From positions 209,066 through 247,149 of the forward strand of contig NZ_CP016201.1 in the NCBI RefSeq assembly GCF_001683335.1: DNA of 38,084 nucleotides, read 5' to 3'. Position 1 is the first letter of the stretch, and each line of letters opens with the position of its first letter. A program made the position numbers and the translations under genes. Under the pieces are notes generated by a model that made no database searches, was not told where the DNA came from, and saw only the letters and a program-made list of their open reading frames with translations. This stretch comes from Selenomonas sp. oral taxon 126. Lineage in GTDB: Bacteria > Bacillota > Negativicutes > Selenomonadales > Selenomonadaceae. Below, piece after piece: positions 1 to 7,811 of this stretch.

Positions 1-336
1 CGCTTTCAAAAAATCTTTCCACGACCATTCAAAATCACCCATTGCAAAAAAAAGAAAAAAACCTGCCATAGAATATATGAACAAGCTCCCCCATATTCTG
101 ACAATCTTTGTAAATGAAAACTGTAAAGAATTTATCAAAAAATACCCTGTAATCAGAATATAGCAATTTACACCAACTGAGACGAAGCTTTTTATCAGCC
201 ATGCCTCCAAATTAGCAACGCTTCCATAAACAGCTGTATCGCCCCCTCCATGTCCGACATAATGCATGGAAATAATCATCATCATAGCTATGATACGCAA
301 CAAATCCAGTGAATTATTTCTTACAGCATTTGACAC
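1..336 (-). CDS. Membrane acyltransferase, family 3 (OafA/WecH-like), N-terminal part, cut by window edge
   Basis: 112 codons are open from a GTG at 336 to the window edge, so only the N terminus is seen. The start is followed by an LDLLRIIAMMMIISMHYVG stretch, which is the typical first membrane helix of acyltransferase-3 proteins, including the helix-end His. A second hydrophobic segment carries VGVNCYILITGYFL, also typical of the family. Such proteins move acetyl or other acyl groups onto surface glycans at the inner membrane. The GTG has only a weak purine-rich stretch upstream, and the frame stays open a little further 5', so the start is uncertain. It is the last visible gene of the minus-strand polysaccharide locus and lies just after a decayed small ORF. 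Family assignment is fairly sure; the substrate is unknown. Confidence 0.75.
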   Translation of the reverse strand, partial: MSNAVRNNSLDLLRIIAMMMIISMHYVGHGGGDTAVYGSVANLEAWLIKSFVSVGVNCYILITGYFLINSLQFSFTKIVRIWGSLFIYSMAGFFLFFAMGDFEWSWKDFLKA

Positions 337-353
337 TACTAACCATCCATTCT

Positions 354-464
354 TTAGACAGGTAATACCGCATACTCAGTATAAAGATGATTGAAATCGA
401 CTGCAATCTTTTTAAGAAATCTCTCTGCTGTTTTTTGCATGTAATCCATTGCCAATATAGCCAT
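354..464 (-). pseudogene. 36-residue remnant resembling the N terminus of an AMP-forming adenylation enzyme
   Basis: A small ORF starts at an ATG at 464 with an AAAGGA-type ribosome binding site about 10 bases upstream, and stops at 354. The peptide contains DYMQKTAERFLKKIAVDF, which resembles the first residues of AMP-binding/amino-acid adenylation proteins (family pattern like YLEKTAERFPDKIAV), and then ends abruptly. Full-length members have around 500 residues, so this can only be a fragment. The stop is 17 bases before the acyltransferase start. I infer that a ligase gene once stood here and was lost by deletion or recombination. It could also be a chance or regulatory small ORF. Confidence 0.45.
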
Positions 465-523
465 AATGTTTCTATCCTTTCTAGTTAAATAGATATTTAT
501 TCTAAATATTATTTTCATAAAGA

Positions 524-542
524 AGGTGTCTATTGAACACCT
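524..542 (-). terminator. Weak hairpin at the end of wzx
   Basis: AGGTGT and ACACCT form a 6-bp stem around a 7-base loop, overlapping the wzx stop codon. On the minus strand a short T-rich stretch (TTCTTT) follows. This could be a weak or partial terminator. The 465-529 gap holds nothing else I can name beyond the ribosome binding site of the small ORF. Confidence 0.3.
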
Positions 543-1966
543 CTATTCTTATACCTCATGAGAATTTTCTTCCATTTCGTATTCACTGATATATAATTCA
601 TCCTATATACCAACAAAAGTATTATCATCACAATTCCATAACGCAAAACATATTCGTTTTGATAAAGTAACGATATACTTCCTGCTATAGCAGTATAGAA
701 AATATACAAAAATGTAGTATACACATTTAGCGGGCGATGCTTATATAAGAAAAATATAATTACATAATGAAAAAGAAAATTTAGAACATAGCTGACTAAT
801 GTAGTATAAGCTGCGGCCATATATCCATATAGCGGTATTGTATAATAATTTAAACCAACATTCAAGGTCGCAGAAAGAACGGTTCCAATCAACACTAAAT
901 ATGTTTTGTTATAAAAATATTCATAATGAACAATACTTAAATATAAAAAAGAAAAATAATTTCCCCATAGCAAAACAATCACAACATCTTTTGCAGCCCA
1001 ATACTCTCCACTAGACATAATTCGAATAATATCTGGAGCAGCAGCAATTAGAAGAACACCCACAGCGGTAAATAAGGCAATATACTCTGAGCTTTTATGA
1101 TAGATATCCTCTATCCTCTGATGACTCATCTTCTCAAAAAACCATACTCCCCACGAAGAGTCGAGTGATTGAGAAATAACCAGCAAAATAATACTTACAT
1201 TTGCCGCTAGGCTATATATTCCAACATCATACGCCCCATTAAAATGTTGAATCATAATACGATCACACTGCCCCATAAGAACCAGTGCTAAACCGTGCGG
1301 AATCAACGGAAGACTATAAAAAATGCCGAATCGCCAAAACCTGTAATTTGGAATTGCGGGAGCTTTTTTGATCAAAGTATACACGATATAACAGATAAGA
1401 CACAATAACGGTAAAAATCCCCCCCATATTCTTCCCATATACCGTTGATCTGAAAAAGGAAAAAGAATAAAAAACACAGACAAAACCATACTAGCAGAGG
1501 TAAGAAAAAGAGACATCCACAGATATTTTTTATACTGATAATCCAAGGAAATACGAGCGTTGTATAGATGTAAAAGTCCCGTAAAAGCAGCGTCTATTAC
1601 CAACAAATAAATTAATAAATCGGATGAGAGTCCTTGGAACAGCGCAAACTCCACGGATATTTTTTTGAGAAAGAAAATACCGATTACGATTCCTATAAGG
1701 TAAATGGGCAATAAAGAAGAAGTATAACGATCCAATTCTCCTTCCCCTGCAAACTTTAATTTTGCAGCTCGAAAACTTGTATGCAAAGACAACCCAAGAA
1801 CCATACAGAAAATTGCATTGTAGGCCGTATAAGTATTTACTATTCCATAGTCCTCCGGAGAAAGAATCCTTGTGAATATGGGTAAAGAAAAGAAAACAAT
1901 TCCTTTTATAAGCAAATTTCCAATTGTGTAGCCAATACCAGCAGTAAGAGCTTTACTTTCTCCCAT
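530..1966 (-). CDS. wzx: Wzx-type polysaccharide flippase (MOP superfamily)
   Basis: This 478-residue protein is hydrophobic throughout, with about 12-14 predicted membrane segments. It opens with GIGYTIGNLLIKGIVFF followed by FTRILSPEDYGIVNTY, the typical first-helix and loop signature of the polysaccharide transporter branch of the MOP exporters. The family flips undecaprenyl-diphosphate-linked repeat units across the inner membrane. Length and topology fit an intact gene. It lies 36 bases after the iron-sulfur protein gene in the same orientation, within the AT-rich specific part of the locus. The ATG at 1966 has only a weak ribosome binding site (GGGG about 11 bases upstream). The family is clear; which glycan it moves cannot be told. 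Confidence 0.88.
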   Translation of the reverse strand: MGESKALTAGIGYTIGNLLIKGIVFFSLPIFTRILSPEDYGIVNTYTAYNAIFCMVLGLSLHTSFRAAKLKFAGEGELDRYTSSLLPIYLIGIVIGIFFLKKISVEFALFQGLSSDLLIYLLVIDAAFTGLLHLYNARISLDYQYKKYLWMSLFLTSASMVLSVFFILFPFSDQRYMGRIWGGFLPLLCLICYIVYTLIKKAPAIPNYRFWRFGIFYSLPLIPHGLALVLMGQCDRIMIQHFNGAYDVGIYSLAANVSIILLVISQSLDSSWGVWFFEKMSHQRIEDIYHKSSEYIALFTAVGVLLIAAAPDIIRIMSSGEYWAAKDVVIVLLWGNYFSFLYLSIVHYEYFYNKTYLVLIGTVLSATLNVGLNYYTIPLYGYMAAAYTTLVSYVLNFLFHYVIIFFLYKHRPLNVYTTFLYIFYTAIAGSISLLYQNEYVLRYGIVMIILLLVYRMNYISVNTKWKKILMRYKNRGVQ

Positions 1967-2002
1967 CAGATCATATACCCCAAATTATTATAACAAATAC
2001 CT

Positions 2003-3178
2003 TCACACACTATTGCGTATACACCAATTTTTCACTAACTCACATATCGCCCATAATCGACGGTGAAGCCTTTCTTTTATATTTAAATCAAGTTCATCTG
2101 CAATGATTTGACTGGTTGGATATGTTTTTTTTGCGAACTGTTTAAAAAATATACTTCTTCGAGGATGATGGTAAGAATCACTAATTATTGCACGATTGTA
2201 TTTCATTGCTTGCATATAACTGATCTTTTCAATATGTAGTCGCGATTTAATCTTCTTCCAAAAATGTTCTCCTAGATCTGACTGAATAGAAAGGAGTGAT
2301 ACGCCTTGATCCGTTAAGAAGGATTGATCTTCGGACATCCGTTCGATCCCCCAACAGTCTCCCAACATAAGATCCCCTACACGTTTTTTCTTGCGAAAAG
2401 AACACTTGTAGCAAGAAGGGCGCATATACAGCCCACTTAAAAACCCTTGTAAATAGAGATTTTCTTCTACATTGGATCTATATATTTCACCATCTTCAAA
2501 GAAAATCTTCATTGTGTATTTTCTCCACCCGAGACTTTTATCTCGAAACTTCAGTCCCTGTATAGCTGTATTGTCGGAAGCAATTTCCTGCAAAAAAGAA
2601 GACCAGACCGCAGGCGAAGGAACACCATGGCACACAAACTCTACCGCTAACAAATACTCTATATTTTTTTTTACAACATTACGCAATCCTGCCACTTGAC
2701 AAGGTGTTCCAACAAATAGGACATAACGCCTCTCAGACAGATATTTCTGTATTGCAGCAAAAACACTGCTCATGTCACTTTGAACATATTTTGACCCGCA
2801 CAATTTGGAAATTCCTTCCGCATCTTCAACTCCTATATGACGGACTACACGGTACTCTTCCTCAAATGCAGCACCAAAAACGATCCCCCCCTGGTGCAGG
2901 ATCTGTTCTGATAAGACAGAAAAGATACCGCCCGAGGAACTATCTAATCTAATCGAGTTCACCATACTGTAACAAGCATAAACCTCACGAACCTCTCTAG
3001 TTTCTACATTGTGCAGCAAGGGACAAGCGCGTTCACAACGTCCACATGAAATGCATTTGTCCATATTAATGATTGGATGCCAAAAACCTTCTTCGTCCTG
3101 TGACATCTTAATAGCACGAGTAGGACATACCGAAAAACAAGCAGAACATCCCGTGCACGAGTCCTTATCAACTAACAC
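2003..3178 (-). CDS. Coenzyme F420 hydrogenase/dehydrogenase beta-subunit family protein with two 4Fe-4S clusters
   Basis: The N terminus carries two ferredoxin-type motifs, CTGCSACFSVCP (Cys about 8, 11, 14, 18) and CISCGRCERACP (Cys about 42, 45, 48, 52). They are followed by the FrhB-like body with GTPCQVAGL and EFVCHGVPS motifs. Length (391 residues) fits the family. Members in polysaccharide loci are not involved with F420 itself; their reaction is unproven, and an electron-transfer or reductive sugar modification is usually assumed. The start chosen is GTG 3178, with AAGGAG 7 bases upstream; an upstream TTG at 3184 sits too close to that site. It follows the pyruvyltransferase-family gene with no real gap, a pairing seen in many glycan loci. 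Confidence 0.85.
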   Translation of the reverse strand: MLVDKDSCTGCSACFSVCPTRAIKMSQDEEGFWHPIINMDKCISCGRCERACPLLHNVETREVREVYACYSMVNSIRLDSSSGGIFSVLSEQILHQGGIVFGAAFEEEYRVVRHIGVEDAEGISKLCGSKYVQSDMSSVFAAIQKYLSERRYVLFVGTPCQVAGLRNVVKKNIEYLLAVEFVCHGVPSPAVWSSFLQEIASDNTAIQGLKFRDKSLGWRKYTMKIFFEDGEIYRSNVEENLYLQGFLSGLYMRPSCYKCSFRKKKRVGDLMLGDCWGIERMSEDQSFLTDQGVSLLSIQSDLGEHFWKKIKSRLHIEKISYMQAMKYNRAIISDSYHHPRRSIFFKQFAKKTYPTSQIIADELDLNIKERLHRRLWAICELVKNWCIRNSV

Positions 3179-3190
3179 AAACAAACTCCT

Positions 3191-4294
3191 TCAAAGTCCA
3201 AGTGCCTTTTCCAAGTACAACTTTGCACACTCTCGCTCTTTTTTTAATATCTCATCTTTATTATCAAAATGGAGTAAGAACGGAGTTTCCAAACATTTTT
3301 TATTTGTAGAGGATAGCAGTCTATCCTCCAACGAAAACATCGTAAGGAGGTTCTCTATACGCGAAGTGATGTTGCAAAAATTTTCTTGAGTCTCTTCTCT
3401 AGCGAATACAATAAAAGGCCTCTCAAATATTGTTGAAAATACAGCCCCATGAAAGGAATCCGTATAGATCAACTCTGCATGAAAAACCAAATATAAGAAC
3501 TCACAAGGATCAACCGTATAACCTTCTGGGAAGGATTCGTCTAAGATCCGAATGTTTTCAAGAACATGTTCTTCACATATTCGAACAATATCCCTCTGGT
3601 ATTTATCTGGAGGATTACCTAAACAATAGGTTAGCATATATCTTTGCCCATGATACCAATCTGGTTTTTGAGCAAGCTCTTCCCACTGTTCTCTAGGTAT
3701 CAATAAAGTCGGATCAATGTGTACTGGCGGTGTCGTCCCAATACACTCTTCTACAATATGACTCCCCGCATTTTCTCGTACAGAAATCGCCTGCATGTCA
3801 CTTAACCATGTAGCATATTGTTCCCTATGTTTTGCAGGAAGAGCACTTATCCCAAAACTCGCAGCATAAGAAATACGCTGCACCTTTTTTGCAAACTGAA
3901 GAAACATAACTGGTGTGCAATAAAACGGATTCCAAACAATATCACTTCCGGTAATAAAGAAATCATATTCATTCTTTAATGTTTCAGGAACTCTTCCTCC
4001 CACTATCATCGTTTTCGAAAAAGGAATATACTTCCGATCAAATTCCAAATACTTCTTCTGACGAATCAAATCCAGACGCTCTCCGCCCCCATTCCCCTTA
4101 TAGTTCAATAAAATTGTCAGCATGGACTTTAGTTTAGCCAACCCCTGTAAGGGTATATGTGAACACCGATGGCGATTCAAGATAGTTTCTGCCTCGACAC
4201 CCATATCTCGCAAAAACATAATCAAAGCAAGATTCTGGAGGCTGTTTCCATAATTCATTCCACTCGTGATTGTAATTATCCCCACGCGCTTCAT
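3191..4294 (-). CDS. Polysaccharide pyruvyl transferase family protein
   Basis: The 367-residue protein begins with GIITITSGMNYGNSLQNLAL, contains DFFITGSDIVWNPFY near residue 110, and has YTDSFHGAVFSTIFERPFIVF in the C-terminal third. This set marks the pyruvyl transferase superfamily (CsaB/WcaK-like), whose DSFHG motif lies in the GT-B-like fold. Characterised members move pyruvate from phosphoenolpyruvate to a sugar of a surface polymer. The ATG shares its first A with the stop codon of the upstream HAD gene, so the two are translationally coupled. Not every family member has a proven pyruvyl transfer activity, so a ketal pyruvate on the glycan is an inference. Confidence 0.87.
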   Translation of the reverse strand: MKRVGIITITSGMNYGNSLQNLALIMFLRDMGVEAETILNRHRCSHIPLQGLAKLKSMLTILLNYKGNGGGERLDLIRQKKYLEFDRKYIPFSKTMIVGGRVPETLKNEYDFFITGSDIVWNPFYCTPVMFLQFAKKVQRISYAASFGISALPAKHREQYATWLSDMQAISVRENAGSHIVEECIGTTPPVHIDPTLLIPREQWEELAQKPDWYHGQRYMLTYCLGNPPDKYQRDIVRICEEHVLENIRILDESFPEGYTVDPCEFLYLVFHAELIYTDSFHGAVFSTIFERPFIVFAREETQENFCNITSRIENLLTMFSLEDRLLSSTNKKCLETPFLLHFDNKDEILKKERECAKLYLEKALGL

Positions 4295-6234
4295 TAAAGT
4301 TCACCTCTCAATTTCTGTTTCATATAGATACACCGTCCCCATAACATTACAAAACAAGGAGGCAAGCTATATACCATGAAACTCTTATTGTAAAATTCTA
4401 TGTTAAATAGATTTTTTGCGATATATTTGACTCTCTTCATCATCATTACTAATGTTTCAAGAGTACTGGTCTTTTCCCACACATTCAAAAAACTTTCTTT
4501 ATTTAACGCAAATAGATTTCGCTCGAATATAAGCTCTTTGGAATTTGTGCATAGAACAGCCTTTTTATGCAAAGAACGCAATAATTTTTCTATATAGCGT
4601 TCTGCGCCAGTATACGGCAAGAACGTCTGTGTTATTTGTTCAATAACTGAGATTAATTTTCTCTGTGTCGGTCTTGCATAATAATATGCATCAATTTCTG
4701 AGTTAACATCTTCTAGAACAGGTTCACCAACACCGGCCCTAATCTTGTAGCATATGGTCATACCATGGGAAGCTCGCATAAAACGCTCATAGAACTCTCG
4801 ATTCAGCCAAATTCCATAATCCTTAGATTTTATCGGTGCCACCGAAAACAACAGACCTTCTTTTAGGTTATTCGGTAAAAAATCCCCCAATCCAGTCAAA
4901 CCTATATAAAATCCATGGACTTTGACCGTTCCATTATAAATATGATAAATGTTATCCTGTATCGTTCCTTTCCAGCCAACATCCACAAGGATAAACTCGT
5001 TATGGCATAAATCCACATTAAAAGACTGCACATATGAAATAAAAGATTGCCTCATAGCTTGACGATTGTTTTCATAGATATCTAAAAACACAGGATTCCT
5101 ACATAGCAAAAAAAAGACATCACTTTGCGCAAAGTTCCGATATACATCTTTAGGATCGCCCACTTTCAAGCTTTGATAAATTTTTTCCTTATCCAATTCT
5201 GAAAAACCCAAGACGTCAAGAAATCCTTGCAAACTCAAAGTGCCCGTATGCCGAAAGACATTCTTAAATGTTTCCTCTTCTAAAGATTTTAGAGAAGGCA
5301 TCAATGTTGACTTTCTCGATACATACAAGTAATACGTTCGTATATCCTTGACATTGTTAATGTGTAAAAAAGCATCAAATGCTTCCTTTAAGAATTCGCC
5401 CTCACGTGCAAGGAAAAAAACATTTGTCTGGTTTATTTCTCGCAGCCGAACATAAAGACGATAAAAAAACAGGTAAATACTATAGGCATACTGAAGTCCA
5501 GGAGTCGCATCCTCAACATTATTTTTATAAATTTGATTCAATACGCTCTCAGGTGATCGAAGCTCAGGATAGTATGGGCGAAAAAAAGCATTTATTTTAT
5601 AGATTTGTGCTTTTTTTACATCAGATTTTTTGTTGTCGCCCAACATAATACACTTTTCTCCACCTATGTTGAGTTCTTCCAATACAGCACGATATAAATC
5701 GCCATCCGATTTTCGTTTTTTATAATCACAGGATACAAATATTCGTTCTATATATGGGAGAATATTTTTTCCCGATAAAATCTCACGAAGCCCATCTTCT
5801 CCTATATAAAAATCAGATATTATAGCTATCTTAATCCCACTCTCAGCTAATCTATGCAAAAGCTCTACATTGCTGTCATCAATTACCGTTCCTCCACGCT
5901 CTAGGGCAATTTCTTGCATGATAGTCATGCTGAGGAACTTTTGTTTCTCAACAGTAAATGATGAATTTTGCATATACAATAAACGCGTATAAACAGCCTC
6001 CATAACATCTATATAATTATAGTTAAAATTTTCTTTCTGATGGAATTCCTCAAGAACATTTTGCCGAATATCTATCAACACTTCACTAGACCCTAACGAA
6101 CATTCTTCTGATATAATTTGCGCCCACTTATAACGCAACTCATCCTCTAAAATCGTACGGTGAAGTAAAGTATCAAAGCAATCAAAAAAAGCCCATTCTA
6201 TATGATGTACCTTACAAAACTGTATCATATCCAT
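4294..6234 (-). CDS. Two-domain protein: N-terminal HAD phosphatase-like domain plus large uncharacterised glycan-locus domain
   Basis: The first about 220 residues form a HAD domain. Motif I is DCFDT (Asp18, Asp21), a mid region IAIISDFYIG gives motif II, and Lys plus MLGDNKKSDV near residue 200 gives motifs III and IV. The remaining 400 residues have no membrane segments and contain VFFLAREGEFLKEAF, YLYVSRKSTLMPSL and ILVDVGWKGTIQDN. I know these from uncharacterised proteins in O-antigen and capsule loci. The HAD part could hydrolyse a sugar phosphate or a nucleotide-sugar precursor; the second part may be a transferase. It starts 15 bases after the acyltransferase gene and its stop touches the next start, so it belongs to the operon. 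Full-length, no disruption seen. Confidence 0.72.
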   Translation of the reverse strand: MDMIQFCKVHHIEWAFFDCFDTLLHRTILEDELRYKWAQIISEECSLGSSEVLIDIRQNVLEEFHQKENFNYNYIDVMEAVYTRLLYMQNSSFTVEKQKFLSMTIMQEIALERGGTVIDDSNVELLHRLAESGIKIAIISDFYIGEDGLREILSGKNILPYIERIFVSCDYKKRKSDGDLYRAVLEELNIGGEKCIMLGDNKKSDVKKAQIYKINAFFRPYYPELRSPESVLNQIYKNNVEDATPGLQYAYSIYLFFYRLYVRLREINQTNVFFLAREGEFLKEAFDAFLHINNVKDIRTYYLYVSRKSTLMPSLKSLEEETFKNVFRHTGTLSLQGFLDVLGFSELDKEKIYQSLKVGDPKDVYRNFAQSDVFFLLCRNPVFLDIYENNRQAMRQSFISYVQSFNVDLCHNEFILVDVGWKGTIQDNIYHIYNGTVKVHGFYIGLTGLGDFLPNNLKEGLLFSVAPIKSKDYGIWLNREFYERFMRASHGMTICYKIRAGVGEPVLEDVNSEIDAYYYARPTQRKLISVIEQITQTFLPYTGAERYIEKLLRSLHKKAVLCTNSKELIFERNLFALNKESFLNVWEKTSTLETLVMMMKRVKYIAKNLFNIEFYNKSFMVYSLPPCFVMLWGRCIYMKQKLRGEL

Positions 6235-6249
6235 TATTTCACAACCATT

Positions 6250-6945
6250 TCAAAAAAAATGATAATGTTCTCCATTAAAACTATACTCTAAGTGACGAAT
6301 ACGCTCTCCTATTTTTTTTGCGGGAACGCCACCATAAACCCCATATGGTTCTGTATTTTTTGTAAGAACAGCTCCCGCAGCAACAACACTACCCTCACCA
6401 ATTTTCCTCCCCGGCAAGATGATTGAGCGCGTACTTATCCATGCATGATCACCAATTTCTACTTTTCCGCCTTTACAGGCAAATGAAGGACTTTGAAAGT
6501 CATGTTGCTCCGTCCAAATCCACACTCCTGTACTAAAGTTAACATTTTTTCCAATCACGATCTCATTTCTTCCATCTAATTTAGACTCATCCCCGATAAT
6601 AGTCCCTTCATCTATCGAAATGTTCCACGGACTCCTTATTTCGAAGCCGCCATAAATGACCACTCTTTTTCCTATCTTCATACCATAAATATGGGTTAGA
6701 ATCAAATTTCGCACACGATGCGAAGGTACATTTCCCAATAATCTCAGTTGATAGCGAATTAAACTTTCCACATAATCTGCTATCACACTCATAATGCCCA
6801 CACTTTGCCTCGCTTGATCAACAACAGTGAGAGTGTTTATACTTTCTTTTCGACTCAAATAACGGCTCTTAGCGGTTCTGCTGGCAATCAGAGCTATAAC
6901 TAAATTTAGAAGAAGGAAAACAAGCAAAGAGAGGAAAATCAACAT
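6250..6945 (-). CDS. Membrane-anchored hexapeptide-repeat acyltransferase (WcaF/LbetaH type)
   Basis: 231 residues. Residues 1-22 form one strongly hydrophobic segment. The left-handed beta-helix starts near residue 90 with IGKRVVIYGGFEIRSPWNIS, runs through IDEGTIIGDES, IGKNVNFSTGVWIW and IGDHAWISTRSIILPG, and ends in the family-typical GVYGGVPAKKIGER. A His in TEQHDF matches the usual catalytic histidine of this group. Such enzymes use acetyl-CoA to O-acetylate a sugar. The gene overlaps the end of the GT2 gene by 7 bases. The N-terminal membrane anchor is less usual for the family and would hold the enzyme near the lipid-linked repeat unit (inference). Confidence 0.85.
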   Translation of the reverse strand: MLIFLSLLVFLLLNLVIALIASRTAKSRYLSRKESINTLTVVDQARQSVGIMSVIADYVESLIRYQLRLLGNVPSHRVRNLILTHIYGMKIGKRVVIYGGFEIRSPWNISIDEGTIIGDESKLDGRNEIVIGKNVNFSTGVWIWTEQHDFQSPSFACKGGKVEIGDHAWISTRSIILPGRKIGEGSVVAAGAVLTKNTEPYGVYGGVPAKKIGERIRHLEYSFNGEHYHFF

Positions 6946-7811
6946 ATTTTTTGTTCCCCCAGTTTATTATTGCAAAAATCTAAAATTCCCTTTAAAATGT
7001 ACTTTATAGATTGACCTCTAATGATGTGAGAGAACATCATAAAAAGGCGCGTAAGAAAAAAATACATCAAAGAGATTCTCAAGTAAAAATAATCACGATA
7101 TTTATTCATTATGTAGAGACGATTGCGTTGAATATAATATTCTTGAAACCCACTGATTTTACCACTGCTTCGCCCCACTTTATGCCAAATTTTAGCCTCT
7201 GATATATAATAAATAGGAATCCCATGCTGTTGGAGTTTAATTGAAAAATCTGTATCCTCGTAGTACATAAAATAATTTTCATCAAATAAACCATATCGTT
7301 CTACAATACTACGATGTAAAAAAATACAACATCCCGTTGCAAAACCTACCTGTATCCCTGTTTTTTTCTTTGTCCAATGGACAGATGTCCCTTTCCAGCG
7401 CGAAACCTCCCCACCGGCATACCAATATTCAGATGGACGGTCAAAATAAAAAATAGAAGGAACGAGGACTCTATCGGTATCCGCATATTTGTGTAATACA
7501 GGGAGTAAATTCGGAGAAACAATCGTATCATTATTCAAAATCAATAAATACTCTGCTCCTCTTGCAAGGGCATACTTAGCAGCCATATTATTTGCAACGC
7601 CAAAGCCAACGTTTTCTGATAAAAATAAGCACTCTATTCGATCATTAAGACAAGAGCATAACCTATCTTTATCATTCTCTTCAGACGCATTATCCACAAT
7701 CAAAATTCTCATCCCCTCAAATTGGGTCGCTTTCAGACTATGAATACACTCGATCGTATCCTCGCTACCATTATAGTTTACCAGAATTACCCACACGATA
7801 GGCATCGCCAT
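6939..7811 (-). CDS. Family 2 glycosyltransferase, rhamnosyltransferase-like
   Basis: The 290-residue protein has a GT-A fold signature: VWVILVNYNGSEDTIECI at the N terminus, ILIVDNAS near residue 38, LLILNNDTIVSP with the metal-binding NND at 93-95, and MYYEDTDFSIKLQQHG for the acceptor/base region. These fit the WcaE/RfbF-like branch, which includes rhamnosyltransferases, but the sugar cannot be read from sequence. The ATG at 7811 lies inside the upstream polymerase gene (41-base overlap), with AGGAGGGG 7 bases before it. A second ATG two codons on is also possible. It acts on the cytoplasmic side, adding one residue to the lipid-linked repeat unit. Confidence 0.88.
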   Translation of the reverse strand: MAMPIVWVILVNYNGSEDTIECIHSLKATQFEGMRILIVDNASEENDKDRLCSCLNDRIECLFLSENVGFGVANNMAAKYALARGAEYLLILNNDTIVSPNLLPVLHKYADTDRVLVPSIFYFDRPSEYWYAGGEVSRWKGTSVHWTKKKTGIQVGFATGCCIFLHRSIVERYGLFDENYFMYYEDTDFSIKLQQHGIPIYYISEAKIWHKVGRSSGKISGFQEYYIQRNRLYIMNKYRDYFYLRISLMYFFLTRLFMMFSHIIRGQSIKYILKGILDFCNNKLGEQKIC

